From the NCBI GenBank assembly GCA_027320425.1, contig DAHVLJ010000008.1:21782-85781 (forward strand): a stretch of 64,000 bases of DNA, given 5' to 3'. The DNA comes from Nitrososphaerota archaeon. GTDB taxonomy: Archaea > Thermoproteota > Nitrososphaeria > Nitrososphaerales > Gagatemarchaeaceae. Every line of letters starts with the position of its first letter. Position 1 is the first letter of the stretch. The position numbers were made by a program, and so were the translations under genes. Below the pieces are notes generated by a model, which worked only from the letters and a program-made list of their open reading frames with translations, made no database searches and was not told the origin of the DNA. This document shows, piece by piece, positions 56,446-64,000 of the stretch.

Positions 56446-58638
56446 ATGCCGCGCTTCAAGACGACCGCAGAGGCTCTCAAGATCGTCCACAACAGGGACC
56501 AGATCCGCAACCTCGGCATCATAGCCCACGTCGACCACGGGAAGACGACTACGTCGGACAGCCTGTTGGCCGCTACCGGCATGCTTTCGCCCTCAGTTGC
56601 AGGCCAGGCGCTCGCCCTGGACTACATGGAGCTCGAGCAGCAGCGCCAGATGACGATCAAGGCCGCGAACGTGACACTCTACTATGAGAAGGACGGAAAG
56701 CCCTACGTCATCAACCTCATCGACACGCCTGGCCACATCGACTTCACCGGCAAGGTGACCAGGTCTCTCAGGGCGGTAGACGGAGCCATAGTCGTCGTGG
56801 ACGCAGTGGAGGGGATAATGACCCAGACCGAGACCGTGACCCGTCAGGCGCTGGAGGAGAGGGTCCGGCCGGTGGTGTACATCAACAAGATTGACCGCCT
56901 GATCAAGGAGCTCCGTCTCACCCCGGAGAAGATGCAGGAATGGCTCTTCAACATCGTCAAGGACTTCAACCGGCTCGTAGAGACCTACGCAGAACCGGAA
57001 TACAAGCAGAAGTGGAAGGTGTCCGTCCAGGACGCCCAAGTCGCCTTCGGCTCCTCCAAGGACAAGTGGGGGTTCAACTTCGACATGGCGAAGGCCGCGG
57101 GGATGTCGTTCAAGGACATCATCAACGCTTACACGAGCTCGACGCCTGAGGAGCTCGGCAAGAAGCTCCCTCTCCACGAGGCGCTTCTCGGGATGGTCGT
57201 AAGGCACCATCCGCCCCCCCACGTGGCGCAGGCGTACCGCATCCCCAAGATCTGGCCCCAGGGGGACTTGAACAGCGACATCGGCAAGGCCCTCCTCGCC
57301 TGCGACGAGAACGGCCCTGCGGTCATGATGGTCACCAACGTTGTCGTCGACCCTGCGGCGGGGCTCGTGGCCACGGGGAGGCTCTTCTCAGGGAGCGTCA
57401 GCAACGGAGACTCGATTTACCTCATCAACTCGAAGAGGGAGGGCAAGATACAGTCAGTACAGATATTCATGGGGTTCCAGAGGGAGATCGTAGACTCTCT
57501 TCCAGCAGGGAACATACCCGCACTGCTCGGGCTTGACATCCGCTCCGGTGAGACCATATCCAGCAGGAAGGACGTCGCGCCGTTCGAGTCAATTCACTAC
57601 GTCAGCGAGCCCGTGGTCACCGTCGCGGTAGAGGCGAAGCACCCGAGGGACCTCCCTAAGCTGGTCGAGGTCATGCGCAGGCTGAACATCGAGGACCCTA
57701 ACCTCGTGATCACTATCAATCAGGAGTCAGGAGAGACCTTAATGGCCGGGATGGGGGTCCTTCATCTCGAGATCGCCACCACCCAGATCCAGCAGGCCGG
57801 GCTCGAGATAATCACCTCCCCGCCCATCATCAACTACAGAGAGACGATCCGCGCCCGCGCGGGACCGATCATGGCCAGGTCCCCCAACAGGCACAATAAG
57901 ATCTTCATCGAGGTCGAGCCGCTCGAGCCTGAAGTCATCGAGTTGATCCGCAACGGCACCATCGGTGAGAACGTGGAGAAGAAGACAGTGATCAAGACTC
58001 TCCGCGACCACGGATGGGACCCCGACCAGGCCCGCAACTTCCAGGGGATCGACGAGAGAGGGGACGTCCTCACGGAAGTCACCAAGGGTGTCCAGTTCCT
58101 CCAGGAGTCCATGGACTCGATACGCGCGGGGTTCGATGACATCATGAAGAACGGCCCTCTGGCGTACGAGTTCACCAGGGGAGTGAAGGTCGCGCTGACG
58201 AACTTCGTCCCACACGAGGACCCGGCGCACAGGACCTACGCCCAGCTGATGCCTGCTTCGAGGCGGGCCATATTGGGCGCGCTGCTCTCGGCCAACCCGA
58301 CGCTGCTCGAGCCGATCCTTGGCATAGAGGTGAAAGGGCCGTCTGACCTCATAGGAGCGGTGACGGGGGTCATCAGCGCGAAGAGAGGGAAGCTCGTCAA
58401 GATAGACCAGAAGGAGGTCATGACCGTGGTGGAAGGGGAGATCCCGGCATCCGAGACATTCGACCTGAGCGAGAAGATGAGAGGCGCCACCGCCGGCAAG
58501 GCGGTCTGGAACACCCACTTCAAGACCTGGCAGGCAGTGCCTCAGAACATGCTTTGGGGCCTGGTCACGGAGATACGCAAGAGGAAGGGGTTGCCTCCAG
58601 ACCCACCGAAGGCAGAAGAGTTCATCGACAAAGAGTAG
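56446..58638 (+). CDS. fusA: Translation elongation factor 2 (EF-2)
   Basis: The 730-aa EF-2 has the P-loop AHVDHGKTT (residues 27-35), DTPGHIDF and NKIDRL for GTP binding, and the usual domains II-V. It drives translocation on the ribosome. The diphthamide loop reads DPAHRTYAQLMPASRRAI, with the target His (H595) present, but T-Y-A in place of the usual G-(G/P)-(G/A). TATA-like CTTCTTAACC at 56407-56416 precedes the ATG by about 30 nt. No dph gene is in this window. Confidence 0.97.
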   Translation: MPRFKTTAEALKIVHNRDQIRNLGIIAHVDHGKTTTSDSLLAATGMLSPSVAGQALALDYMELEQQRQMTIKAANVTLYYEKDGKPYVINLIDTPGHIDFTGKVTRSLRAVDGAIVVVDAVEGIMTQTETVTRQALEERVRPVVYINKIDRLIKELRLTPEKMQEWLFNIVKDFNRLVETYAEPEYKQKWKVSVQDAQVAFGSSKDKWGFNFDMAKAAGMSFKDIINAYTSSTPEELGKKLPLHEALLGMVVRHHPPPHVAQAYRIPKIWPQGDLNSDIGKALLACDENGPAVMMVTNVVVDPAAGLVATGRLFSGSVSNGDSIYLINSKREGKIQSVQIFMGFQREIVDSLPAGNIPALLGLDIRSGETISSRKDVAPFESIHYVSEPVVTVAVEAKHPRDLPKLVEVMRRLNIEDPNLVITINQESGETLMAGMGVLHLEIATTQIQQAGLEIITSPPIINYRETIRARAGPIMARSPNRHNKIFIEVEPLEPEVIELIRNGTIGENVEKKTVIKTLRDHGWDPDQARNFQGIDERGDVLTEVTKGVQFLQESMDSIRAGFDDIMKNGPLAYEFTRGVKVALTNFVPHEDPAHRTYAQLMPASRRAILGALLSANPTLLEPILGIEVKGPSDLIGAVTGVISAKRGKLVKIDQKEVMTVVEGEIPASETFDLSEKMRGATAGKAVWNTHFKTWQAVPQNMLWGLVTEIRKRKGLPPDPPKAEEFIDKE

Positions 58639-58676
58639 TGCCGTAAACTACCTCTTTAAGCCGCCATCACAGGGCT

Positions 58677-61103
58677 TTGGCTGGCGAAGCGCTCCTGGAG
58701 ATCATTTCCTACGATCTGAGCCTAGACGTGGACTTCGGCAAGGCGTTCGTCAAGGGGCATGAGACGGTCACGGTCAAGGGAGCGAGCAGGCCTTTCGCCC
58801 TCGACTGCTCTTCGCTGAACATAGCGTCGGCGAAGGTCAACGGCAGGCCCGCGAAATTCAGACTGGACGAGAAGCGGGCGAAGCTCCTCGTCGCGGGGGT
58901 GCCCAAGAAGAAATCGTCGGTCGAGATCGAGTACACGAAACAGGTCTCAGACGACGTCATCTTCGGCCTCTACAAGTCGAAGTACGGGAAGGACTACATC
59001 CTTTGCACCGACCTCGAACCAGCGGAGGCGAGGACGGTCTTCCCCTGTGTTGACGAGCCTTCCTACAAGGCAGTCTTCAGGGTGCAGATAACCACCGATT
59101 CCGCCCAGAAGGTCATATTCAACACCCCGGTCGCTTCATCGGAAGACGTCGGCGGCGGACGCACCCGCCACTCCTTCCTCCAGACTCCCAGGATGTCGAC
59201 CTACCTCTTCTTCTTCGCGATAGGCAACATGGAGGAGACCAGGTTGATGGCTGGAGACGTCGAAGTCATCACAGCCACCCGCCCGGGGCAGGCCAAGAAC
59301 TCCGAGCTCGCCCTGAGGATGATAGCCGGCTCGGTGAAGGACTTCTCGGACTACTACGGCGTCCCCTATCCACTGAAGAAGCTCCACATGGTGGCCCTCC
59401 CCGAATATCACACCGGTGCGATGGAGAACTGGGGGGCAATCTCGTCCAGAGAGAGCTACGCGCTGGTGACTGAGGCGAGCGCCTTCGGGCAGAGGAACAG
59501 AGGAGCCATGTCCATGGTCCACGAGGTGGCCCACCAATGGTTCGGCGACCTCGTGACGATGAAGTGGTGGGACGACCTCTGGCTCAACGAGAGCTTCGCC
59601 ACCTTCATGGGGTACAAGATGACAGGGCGGATCAGGCCGGAATGGGACATGCCCAGCGTGTTCCTCAGGGACGAGACGTTCGCCGCGCTCAACCTGGACG
59701 CTGTCAAGAACACCCATCCTGTCCAGGCGCACGTCAAAAAGGTCGAAGACGTCATGCACAATTTTGACGCGATAAGCTACAACAAAGGAGGGAGCATCCT
59801 CAGGATGCTCGAGAACTATGTAGGAGAAGATGCGTTCAGGGAGGGCGTGTCCAACTATCTAAAGAAGTTCAGCTACTCAAACGCCTCGGGCGAGGACCTC
59901 TGGAAATCGCTCGGCGCCGCGTCCAGGCTCCCTGTGACCAAGGTCGCGAAGCAGTGGCTCACGCGGCCGGGCTTCCCGGTGGTCCGGGTGAAGAGTTCAG
60001 GAAAGAAGGTCCTGCTGAGCCAGAAGAGGTTCATGGTCACCGGTAGCGTCCCTGCCGCTCCATGGCCGCTGCCCACCACGGTGACCAGCGGAGGAAAGAC
60101 GAAACAGCTGTTCTTCGACAAGAGATCCCTGGCCGTCGAAGCGGACCCGGATGCCGGGGTCCTGCTCAACACAGGGAGGAGCGCCTTCCATGTGACGCTC
60201 TACGACAAAAAGGGGTACGACGTGCTGGCCAAGCAGTTCAAGCTCCTGACGCCCCAGGACAGGGCCGGGCTGGTCAACGACCTCTATCTCTTCCTACAGT
60301 CTGGAGAGGTAGACGTGTCAACGTATCTCAGTTTCATCGGGCTCTGCGGCGGGACTCCTGACTCGATAACCACGGAGACCGCGGCGGGCCAGCTCTTCCT
60401 GCTTAGTTCGATCGCCTGGGACTCGCCCAGGCTCCAGGAGGTATATCCAAAGTTCTTCCCTCCGCTGCTGGCCAAGATCGGGGAGGACCCGCGTCCAGGC
60501 GAGCCCGTCTACATCGGGGCCGCAAGGGAGGACCTGACCTCTCAGTACGTCCAGCTCGACGACGCTTACGCGGCGAAGCTCGCCCCGAGGTTCGAACACT
60601 ACACGGAGGTCAATCCAGACCTCAGAGGGGCCGTCGCAGTGGCATACGCGAGGGTAAACGGGGAGAAGGCCAAGGGCCCGCTCCTTGAAATGGTCAAGAC
60701 GCTCCAGGGAGAGGTCGACAGGGCGAAGATCTGGGGCGCGCTCTGCTCATTTGACGAGCCCGCCCTCGTCCAGGACGCGCTGGACCTGGGGCTCAGCGGA
60801 GAGGTGAGCCGCTCTGACTCGGCATATCCGATGATGTACGCTGCCTACAATCCGAAGGCGAGGGGGGTGTACTGGAAGTGGTTGTCGCACAACTACGACG
60901 GCATGCTGGAGATGTACGCCGGCTCACAGCAGTTCTACCTGTACATGGGGAGGGCGCTCCCGGTGTGCGGGGTCGCGCGCGAGTCACAGGTGAAGAGCTT
61001 TTTGTCCGGAAGGCGCATGAAGCTGGGGGGCTCGAGCCTCACGAGAGCCATGGAGCACCTCGAGATCAATTCGAAACTCAGGCGCCGCATGCTGGCGAAG
61101 TAG
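58677..61103 (+). CDS. M1 family zinc aminopeptidase (tricorn-factor F2/F3-like)
   Basis: The 808-aa protein has the N-terminal beta domain, the exopeptidase motif TGAMENWG, zinc motif HEVAH (H282, E283, H286) with the third ligand in LNESFATF (about E305), and a long helical C-terminal domain. The Tyr needed for catalysis is probably in DAISYNKGG. It removes N-terminal residues from peptides produced by the proteasome or tricorn, in the cytoplasm. The TTG at 58677 is 26 nt after CTTTAAG (58650-58656). Confidence 0.95.
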   Translation: MAGEALLEIISYDLSLDVDFGKAFVKGHETVTVKGASRPFALDCSSLNIASAKVNGRPAKFRLDEKRAKLLVAGVPKKKSSVEIEYTKQVSDDVIFGLYKSKYGKDYILCTDLEPAEARTVFPCVDEPSYKAVFRVQITTDSAQKVIFNTPVASSEDVGGGRTRHSFLQTPRMSTYLFFFAIGNMEETRLMAGDVEVITATRPGQAKNSELALRMIAGSVKDFSDYYGVPYPLKKLHMVALPEYHTGAMENWGAISSRESYALVTEASAFGQRNRGAMSMVHEVAHQWFGDLVTMKWWDDLWLNESFATFMGYKMTGRIRPEWDMPSVFLRDETFAALNLDAVKNTHPVQAHVKKVEDVMHNFDAISYNKGGSILRMLENYVGEDAFREGVSNYLKKFSYSNASGEDLWKSLGAASRLPVTKVAKQWLTRPGFPVVRVKSSGKKVLLSQKRFMVTGSVPAAPWPLPTTVTSGGKTKQLFFDKRSLAVEADPDAGVLLNTGRSAFHVTLYDKKGYDVLAKQFKLLTPQDRAGLVNDLYLFLQSGEVDVSTYLSFIGLCGGTPDSITTETAAGQLFLLSSIAWDSPRLQEVYPKFFPPLLAKIGEDPRPGEPVYIGAAREDLTSQYVQLDDAYAAKLAPRFEHYTEVNPDLRGAVAVAYARVNGEKAKGPLLEMVKTLQGEVDRAKIWGALCSFDEPALVQDALDLGLSGEVSRSDSAYPMMYAAYNPKARGVYWKWLSHNYDGMLEMYAGSQQFYLYMGRALPVCGVARESQVKSFLSGRRMKLGGSSLTRAMEHLEINSKLRRRMLAK

Positions 61104-61148
61104 CCGCCCGACTAACGTTAAGTGTCAGGATGGATTGGTGTTCATCGG

Positions 61149-61778
61149 TTGGACCCAGACGATGTTGCCTACAAGAAGAGCGTCAGGAACATGTCCCTGG
61201 TGCTCGCCGCGATCGTGATAACCGTCTTCGTTGCCCTTGCGGTGTCCCCCGTCCTCTTCCCGGCTACCAGCACCTTCCAGACCTCAACTTCGCTCGACTC
61301 CACCTTCGGCTTCTCGCTCCATCTGGACGTCAATACCACGGCGCCCCTGGCGGGAGGAGGCGTCGAGGTCACGGGCTGGCTCAACAGCACATCGGGAAGC
61401 ATCATAAACGTCACGGCCGCAAACTCCTGGGGAATCGGGCCGACGGCGGACCTGTGGGGAGAAGCATGCACCACGGGCTGGCCGCTCGGTCTCGGGATAA
61501 TCCAGGGGCACTACACGCAGGACAACGTCTCTTTCGCCAGCCTCTATCCCATCCCGCTCCCTGCACACCAGTGTTCGACCGCATCGCCCTCTCCTGGGTC
61601 GTTCTTGCTCGAGCCTCAGTCTACCAAGGCGCTGGTCACCCTGGACGGGGTCCCTCAATACTGGGTGCTCCGCTCGAGCTACCCCCTTAACACGGCCGGG
61701 CTCTCGCCAGGGACCTACACCGCCGTCCTGGCTGACGAGTGGGGAGACGTGGTCACCACGAACTTTGTCGTCTCCTAA
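61149..61778 (+). CDS. Membrane-anchored extracellular protein, 209 aa
   Basis: The 209-aa protein has an N-terminal helix (NMSLVLAAIVITVFVALAVS) and a following beta-rich extracellular domain with many Ser/Thr/Asn (STSLDSTFGFSLHLDVNTTA; GEACTTGWPLGLGIIQGHYT) and two cysteines (EACTTG; HQCSTA) that could form a disulfide. No family is recognised. TTAAGT near 61117-61122 lies about 29 nt before the TTG at 61149, which I prefer over the GTG at 61122. Confidence 0.68.
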   Translation: MDPDDVAYKKSVRNMSLVLAAIVITVFVALAVSPVLFPATSTFQTSTSLDSTFGFSLHLDVNTTAPLAGGGVEVTGWLNSTSGSIINVTAANSWGIGPTADLWGEACTTGWPLGLGIIQGHYTQDNVSFASLYPIPLPAHQCSTASPSPGSFLLEPQSTKALVTLDGVPQYWVLRSSYPLNTAGLSPGTYTAVLADEWGDVVTTNFVVS

Positions 61779-61814
61779 GACATCTTAACTATCAGGTTCG
61801 CCGTGTCGTCGCCA

Positions 61815-62354
61815 TTGAAAGTGGACCCAGACCTCGTTCATCGCCTCTTCTATCCTCAGGTTCCGCTCGTGATGGCCGCCCGGTCTGGGAAGAGGGTGTC
61901 CGCGATGCCTGTGGTCTCCTACCTTTCAACCTCCGGCACCCCCCCTTTGGTCGGAGTAGCCTGCAAACCTGAAAGTTTCACCTGCAAACTCGCCCTCAAA
62001 GCGAGGGCGTTCTCCCTCTCGGTGCTTGACCGAAAGCACTTGGCGGAGATGTCGCGCCTGGCGACGCTGAGCGGCGCGGAAGTCAAGGACAAACTCGCCG
62101 CTGCCGGTCTTGCGCACTCGGCCGGAACGGATGCGAGGGTGCCCGTCCTGGACGAGGCTGTGGCCACGCTCGAATGCAGACTCTTGTCTGCCCCCAAGTC
62201 AGGAGACCACCTGATCCTCATCGGGAGCGTCGCCGCCGCCTACGCTTCAGAAGCGTTCTCTGGGTTCTGGGACTACCAGAAGTACAGTCCCATACTGTAC
62301 ACCGGGTGGAAAGGCGGATTCTCGCTCTACGAGGGTCCTAGGCGTAAGACCTGA
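61815..62354 (+). CDS. Flavin reductase family (FMN-binding split barrel) protein
   Basis: The 179-aa protein matches the flavin reductase-like domain: LVMAARSGKRVSAMPVVSYL, TSGTPPLVGVACKPESFTCK, LKARAFSLSVLDRKHLAEMS and LECRLLSAPKSGDHLILIGS. It would bind FMN and reduce flavin or a related substrate, perhaps with F420H2. The TTG at 61815 is 27 nt after CTTAACTA (61784-61791) and is preferred to the GTG at 61803. Its last 17 bp overlap the end of the convergent LLM oxidoreductase gene. Confidence 0.85.
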   Translation: MKVDPDLVHRLFYPQVPLVMAARSGKRVSAMPVVSYLSTSGTPPLVGVACKPESFTCKLALKARAFSLSVLDRKHLAEMSRLATLSGAEVKDKLAAAGLAHSAGTDARVPVLDEAVATLECRLLSAPKSGDHLILIGSVAAAYASEAFSGFWDYQKYSPILYTGWKGGFSLYEGPRRKT

Positions 62355-63216
62355 TCACATCAGCCGAGAACTTGCGCAGGTCTTTCACGATCTCCCCTGC
62401 TTCAGGGTGGTTGATGGAAGCGCAATAGTATTGCAGCCCGGCTTCGGCATACGCATCGATGTCCTTCCTGATCTGGGACGCGGTCCCAGACACCGCGACC
62501 CTCTTCTCGTTGTCTGCCCCGATGTAGGTCTCCCTCCTCTTCCTGACGTCAGTGGTCATCCTCATGGACATGGTCGCCTCCTTCTTCACCCCGCGGATTT
62601 TTGCAACCCCGGCAGAGAACGTCTCGAGGTCGGGCCCAACCGGGTGCCATCCGTCTCCGAGGTTCACCACCCTCCTAATCGACGTCGGCCCGTTCCCCCC
62701 CACCCAGACGGGTATGTCGCGATTTACCGGCTTTGGGAGGAATAGCGCATCTCTCACGTCGAAGTATTTCCCTTCGAATCTGATGACATCATCCTTCCAG
62801 AGGCTCTTCATCAGAGCTATGCTCTCATCCATCACCTTCCCCCTGTTCCTGAAGTCTGCGTTGAGGTACCCGAACTCCTTCTCCGCCCAGCCTGCCCCGA
62901 GCCCGAGCGTCAGCCTCCCTTTGGAGAGCACGTCGAGGGCAGCCGACTGCTTGGCCAGAAGGATAGGGTTCCGCTGAGGAAGGACTATGCACGACGTTCC
63001 CAGTCTCAGCTTCTCGCACTTCGATCCAATGAAAGACAGGAGCGTGAGAGGCTCGAGGAGCTGGCCATAGGGCTCCTTCAGCTCCGCGGGCATTATGACG
63101 TGGTCGGTGGCCCAGACCGAGTCGAACCCCGACTCTTCACACACCGATGAAATCTCTAACAGCTCCTGGGGAGCGACTTTGTCCCCGTAGTTCGGGAGGA
63201 TGTACCCGAACTTCAC
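62338..63216 (-). CDS. F420-dependent LLM-class oxidoreductase
   Basis: The 292-aa protein is a luciferase-like TIM barrel of the F420-dependent class (TIGR03619 type). It shows the N-terminal MKFGYILPNYGDKVAPQELL, the GFDSVWATDHVIMP motif, GRLTLGLGAGWAEKEF and VWVGGNGPTSIRRVVNLGDG. It should use F420H2 or F420 on an unknown substrate. The start overlaps the stop of the npdG-like gene by 4 bp (ATGA), so the two genes are translationally coupled. Confidence 0.9.
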   Translation of the reverse strand: MKFGYILPNYGDKVAPQELLEISSVCEESGFDSVWATDHVIMPAELKEPYGQLLEPLTLLSFIGSKCEKLRLGTSCIVLPQRNPILLAKQSAALDVLSKGRLTLGLGAGWAEKEFGYLNADFRNRGKVMDESIALMKSLWKDDVIRFEGKYFDVRDALFLPKPVNRDIPVWVGGNGPTSIRRVVNLGDGWHPVGPDLETFSAGVAKIRGVKKEATMSMRMTTDVRKRRETYIGADNEKRVAVSGTASQIRKDIDAYAEAGLQYYCASINHPEAGEIVKDLRKFSADVIRSYA

Positions 63217-63848
63217 TTGCCGTTCCCCTCTGTCGCGACGAACTTTGTTGCCAGGCTCTTGGTCTTGTTCAGCCGCGAAAGGTTCAGGATGAGAGGGGTT
63301 ATGCGCTCGACTATGCGTGCCTCAGAGAGAGGCCCAGCATAGAGGGGCCTGAGGTTCGGGATCCCCCGGACCAGGTTTGCCGCTTCTTCATACGTCTCCT
63401 TGGAATCTGCCGCCACAAGGATGTCCATCGGGACGACTTCGTCCGTCTTGAAGAACAGGGCGGAGACGTTGTTGAACGCCGTGGCTACCCTCGAACCAGG
63501 TAGGAGCGACGCGAGCTCCTCGGCCGCAGACCCGTCTGCCTTTGCGAACTTCAGGAGCCCGCCTTCCAACTTCAGCGGGTTGACCGCCGAGATGACCAGC
63601 TTCCCTGTCGCCGGACCAGAGAGGCGAGCGGCTTCGCCGAGCGCGGAGTATGGTATGGCGAAAACTACCACGTCAGCTTTCTGGACTGCCTCAAGGTAGC
63701 CGAGTCCCTCCGCACCGGCAATGGAACGGGCGGCTTCACTTGCCCTGGCTGGGTCCCGTGAGCCGATTATCACCTGGTTCGACCTCGAAAGCTGTTTCGC
63801 GATGGCGCTCCCCATCTCTCCCGTCCCTCCGAGCACCGCCACTTTCAT
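63213..63848 (-). CDS. npdG: F420:NADPH oxidoreductase-like protein (NpdG type)
   Basis: The 211-aa protein has an N-terminal NADP-binding Rossmann motif (MKVAVLGGTGEMGSAIAKQL; NQVIIGSRDPARA), the DVVVFAIPYSALGEAARL segment and GSRVATAFNNVSALFF, as in Fno/NpdG. It transfers hydride between NADPH and F420. Located directly upstream of an LLM protein that likely needs F420H2, it could regenerate that cofactor. The start overlaps the stop of the upstream XPF/Hef-type gene by 4 bp. Confidence 0.88.
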   Translation of the reverse strand: MKVAVLGGTGEMGSAIAKQLSRSNQVIIGSRDPARASEAARSIAGAEGLGYLEAVQKADVVVFAIPYSALGEAARLSGPATGKLVISAVNPLKLEGGLLKFAKADGSAAEELASLLPGSRVATAFNNVSALFFKTDEVVPMDILVAADSKETYEEAANLVRGIPNLRPLYAGPLSEARIVERITPLILNLSRLNKTKSLATKFVATEGNGK

Positions 63849-64000
63849 TCCGACTCGAGCCTCGACTGCGGCGACTTCTCCTGGTACCTGGCGTATTTCG
63901 TGTCCAGAACGTTCTTGATCTTCTCAGCCCTCTTCCACCCTATCCCCTGGACCTGCGCGATCTCCCCTGAGGTCAACCCCAAGACCCTCCGGGGGCTCCC
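63845..64000 (-). CDS. C-terminal end of an XPF/Hef-type nuclease or helicase (partial)
   Basis: 51 residues are visible before the stop at 63845-63847. SPRRVLGLTSGEIAQVQGIG is a helix-hairpin-helix pattern followed by WKRAEKIKNVLDTKYARYQ, the typical tandem HhH end of archaeal XPF/Hef structure-specific endonucleases. The gene starts beyond the window. The npdG-like and LLM genes follow in the same operon by 4-bp overlaps. Confidence 0.75.
   Translation of the reverse strand, partial: GSPRRVLGLTSGEIAQVQGIGWKRAEKIKNVLDTKYARYQEKSPQSRLESE

Noticed and set aside
1..64000. CRISPR arrays, insertion sequences, rRNA genes
   Set aside because: Reading both strands showed no regularly spaced repeats, no transposase motifs and no rRNA signatures.

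Overview
The window comes from an archaeon. It encodes a thermosome subunit, EF-2, a CdvB/ESCRT-III protein, a NurA-HerA pair, TrmB, HxlR and Lrp regulators, digeranylgeranyl-glycerophospholipid reductase and F420-linked oxidoreductases. A tRNA carries a bulge-helix-bulge intron. Most promoters are a TATA element about 27 nt upstream of the start codon, i.e. leaderless transcripts, often with TTG or GTG starts. CdvB with nuoABCD, proline dehydrogenase and these regulators suggests Thermoproteota, probably a non-ammonia-oxidising Nitrososphaeria (group 1.1c-like). That placement is inference; no rRNA is present. Most of the DNA is GC-rich (about 60% by eye), while two stretches are clearly poorer in GC: 1-900 and about 33,860-38,900.

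Layout. 1-0.9 kb: a partial, previously hidden LAGLIDADG endonuclease gene. 0.9-8.4 kb: PolX, a stand-alone Lrp sensor domain, Xaa-Pro peptidase divergent from proline dehydrogenase, and gamma-glutamyltranspeptidase, a peptide and amino-acid salvage theme. 8.5-14.6 kb: intron-bearing tRNA-Arg(CCT), AlaX-type editing protein, geranylgeranyl-reductase-like flavoprotein, citrate synthase with a DNA-binding-like N-terminal extension, CBS protein, and an isolated nuoABCD block. 14.6-24.9 kb: EamA transporter, MscL, CdvB, TrmB/GGR, thermosome and small unknown proteins. 24.9-33.9 kb: NurA-HerA, transporters, Ser/Thr-rich surface proteins and small regulators.

33.9-38.9 kb is an accessory island: an 88-aa protein of unknown function, a protein resembling the YwgA/Panacea (SocA-like) family, a decayed gene fragment, and a 1,124-aa two-helix membrane protein with a very large helical cytoplasmic part that I cannot assign. 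This is the best candidate in the window for an undescribed system. 38.9-50.3 kb: HtrA-like protease, a MetE-core/MTHFR-like pair, nucleotidyltransferase, a dsrE-tusA-SQR sulfur-handling operon, an MFS exporter, arginase, rhodanese and an ABC exporter.

50.4-56.4 kb is a second unusual block. A small winged-helix regulator has repeated operator-like sites on both sides. It lies divergent to a tightly overlapping operon of a HerA-like protein with destroyed nucleotide-binding motifs, a RadA/RadB-like ATPase and a membrane protein, followed by a DEAH-type helicase. 56.4-64 kb: EF-2, M1 aminopeptidase, a secreted protein, flavin reductase, an F420-dependent LLM oxidoreductase, an F420:NADPH oxidoreductase-like protein and the end of an XPF/Hef-type gene. 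No CRISPR array, insertion sequence or rRNA was seen.
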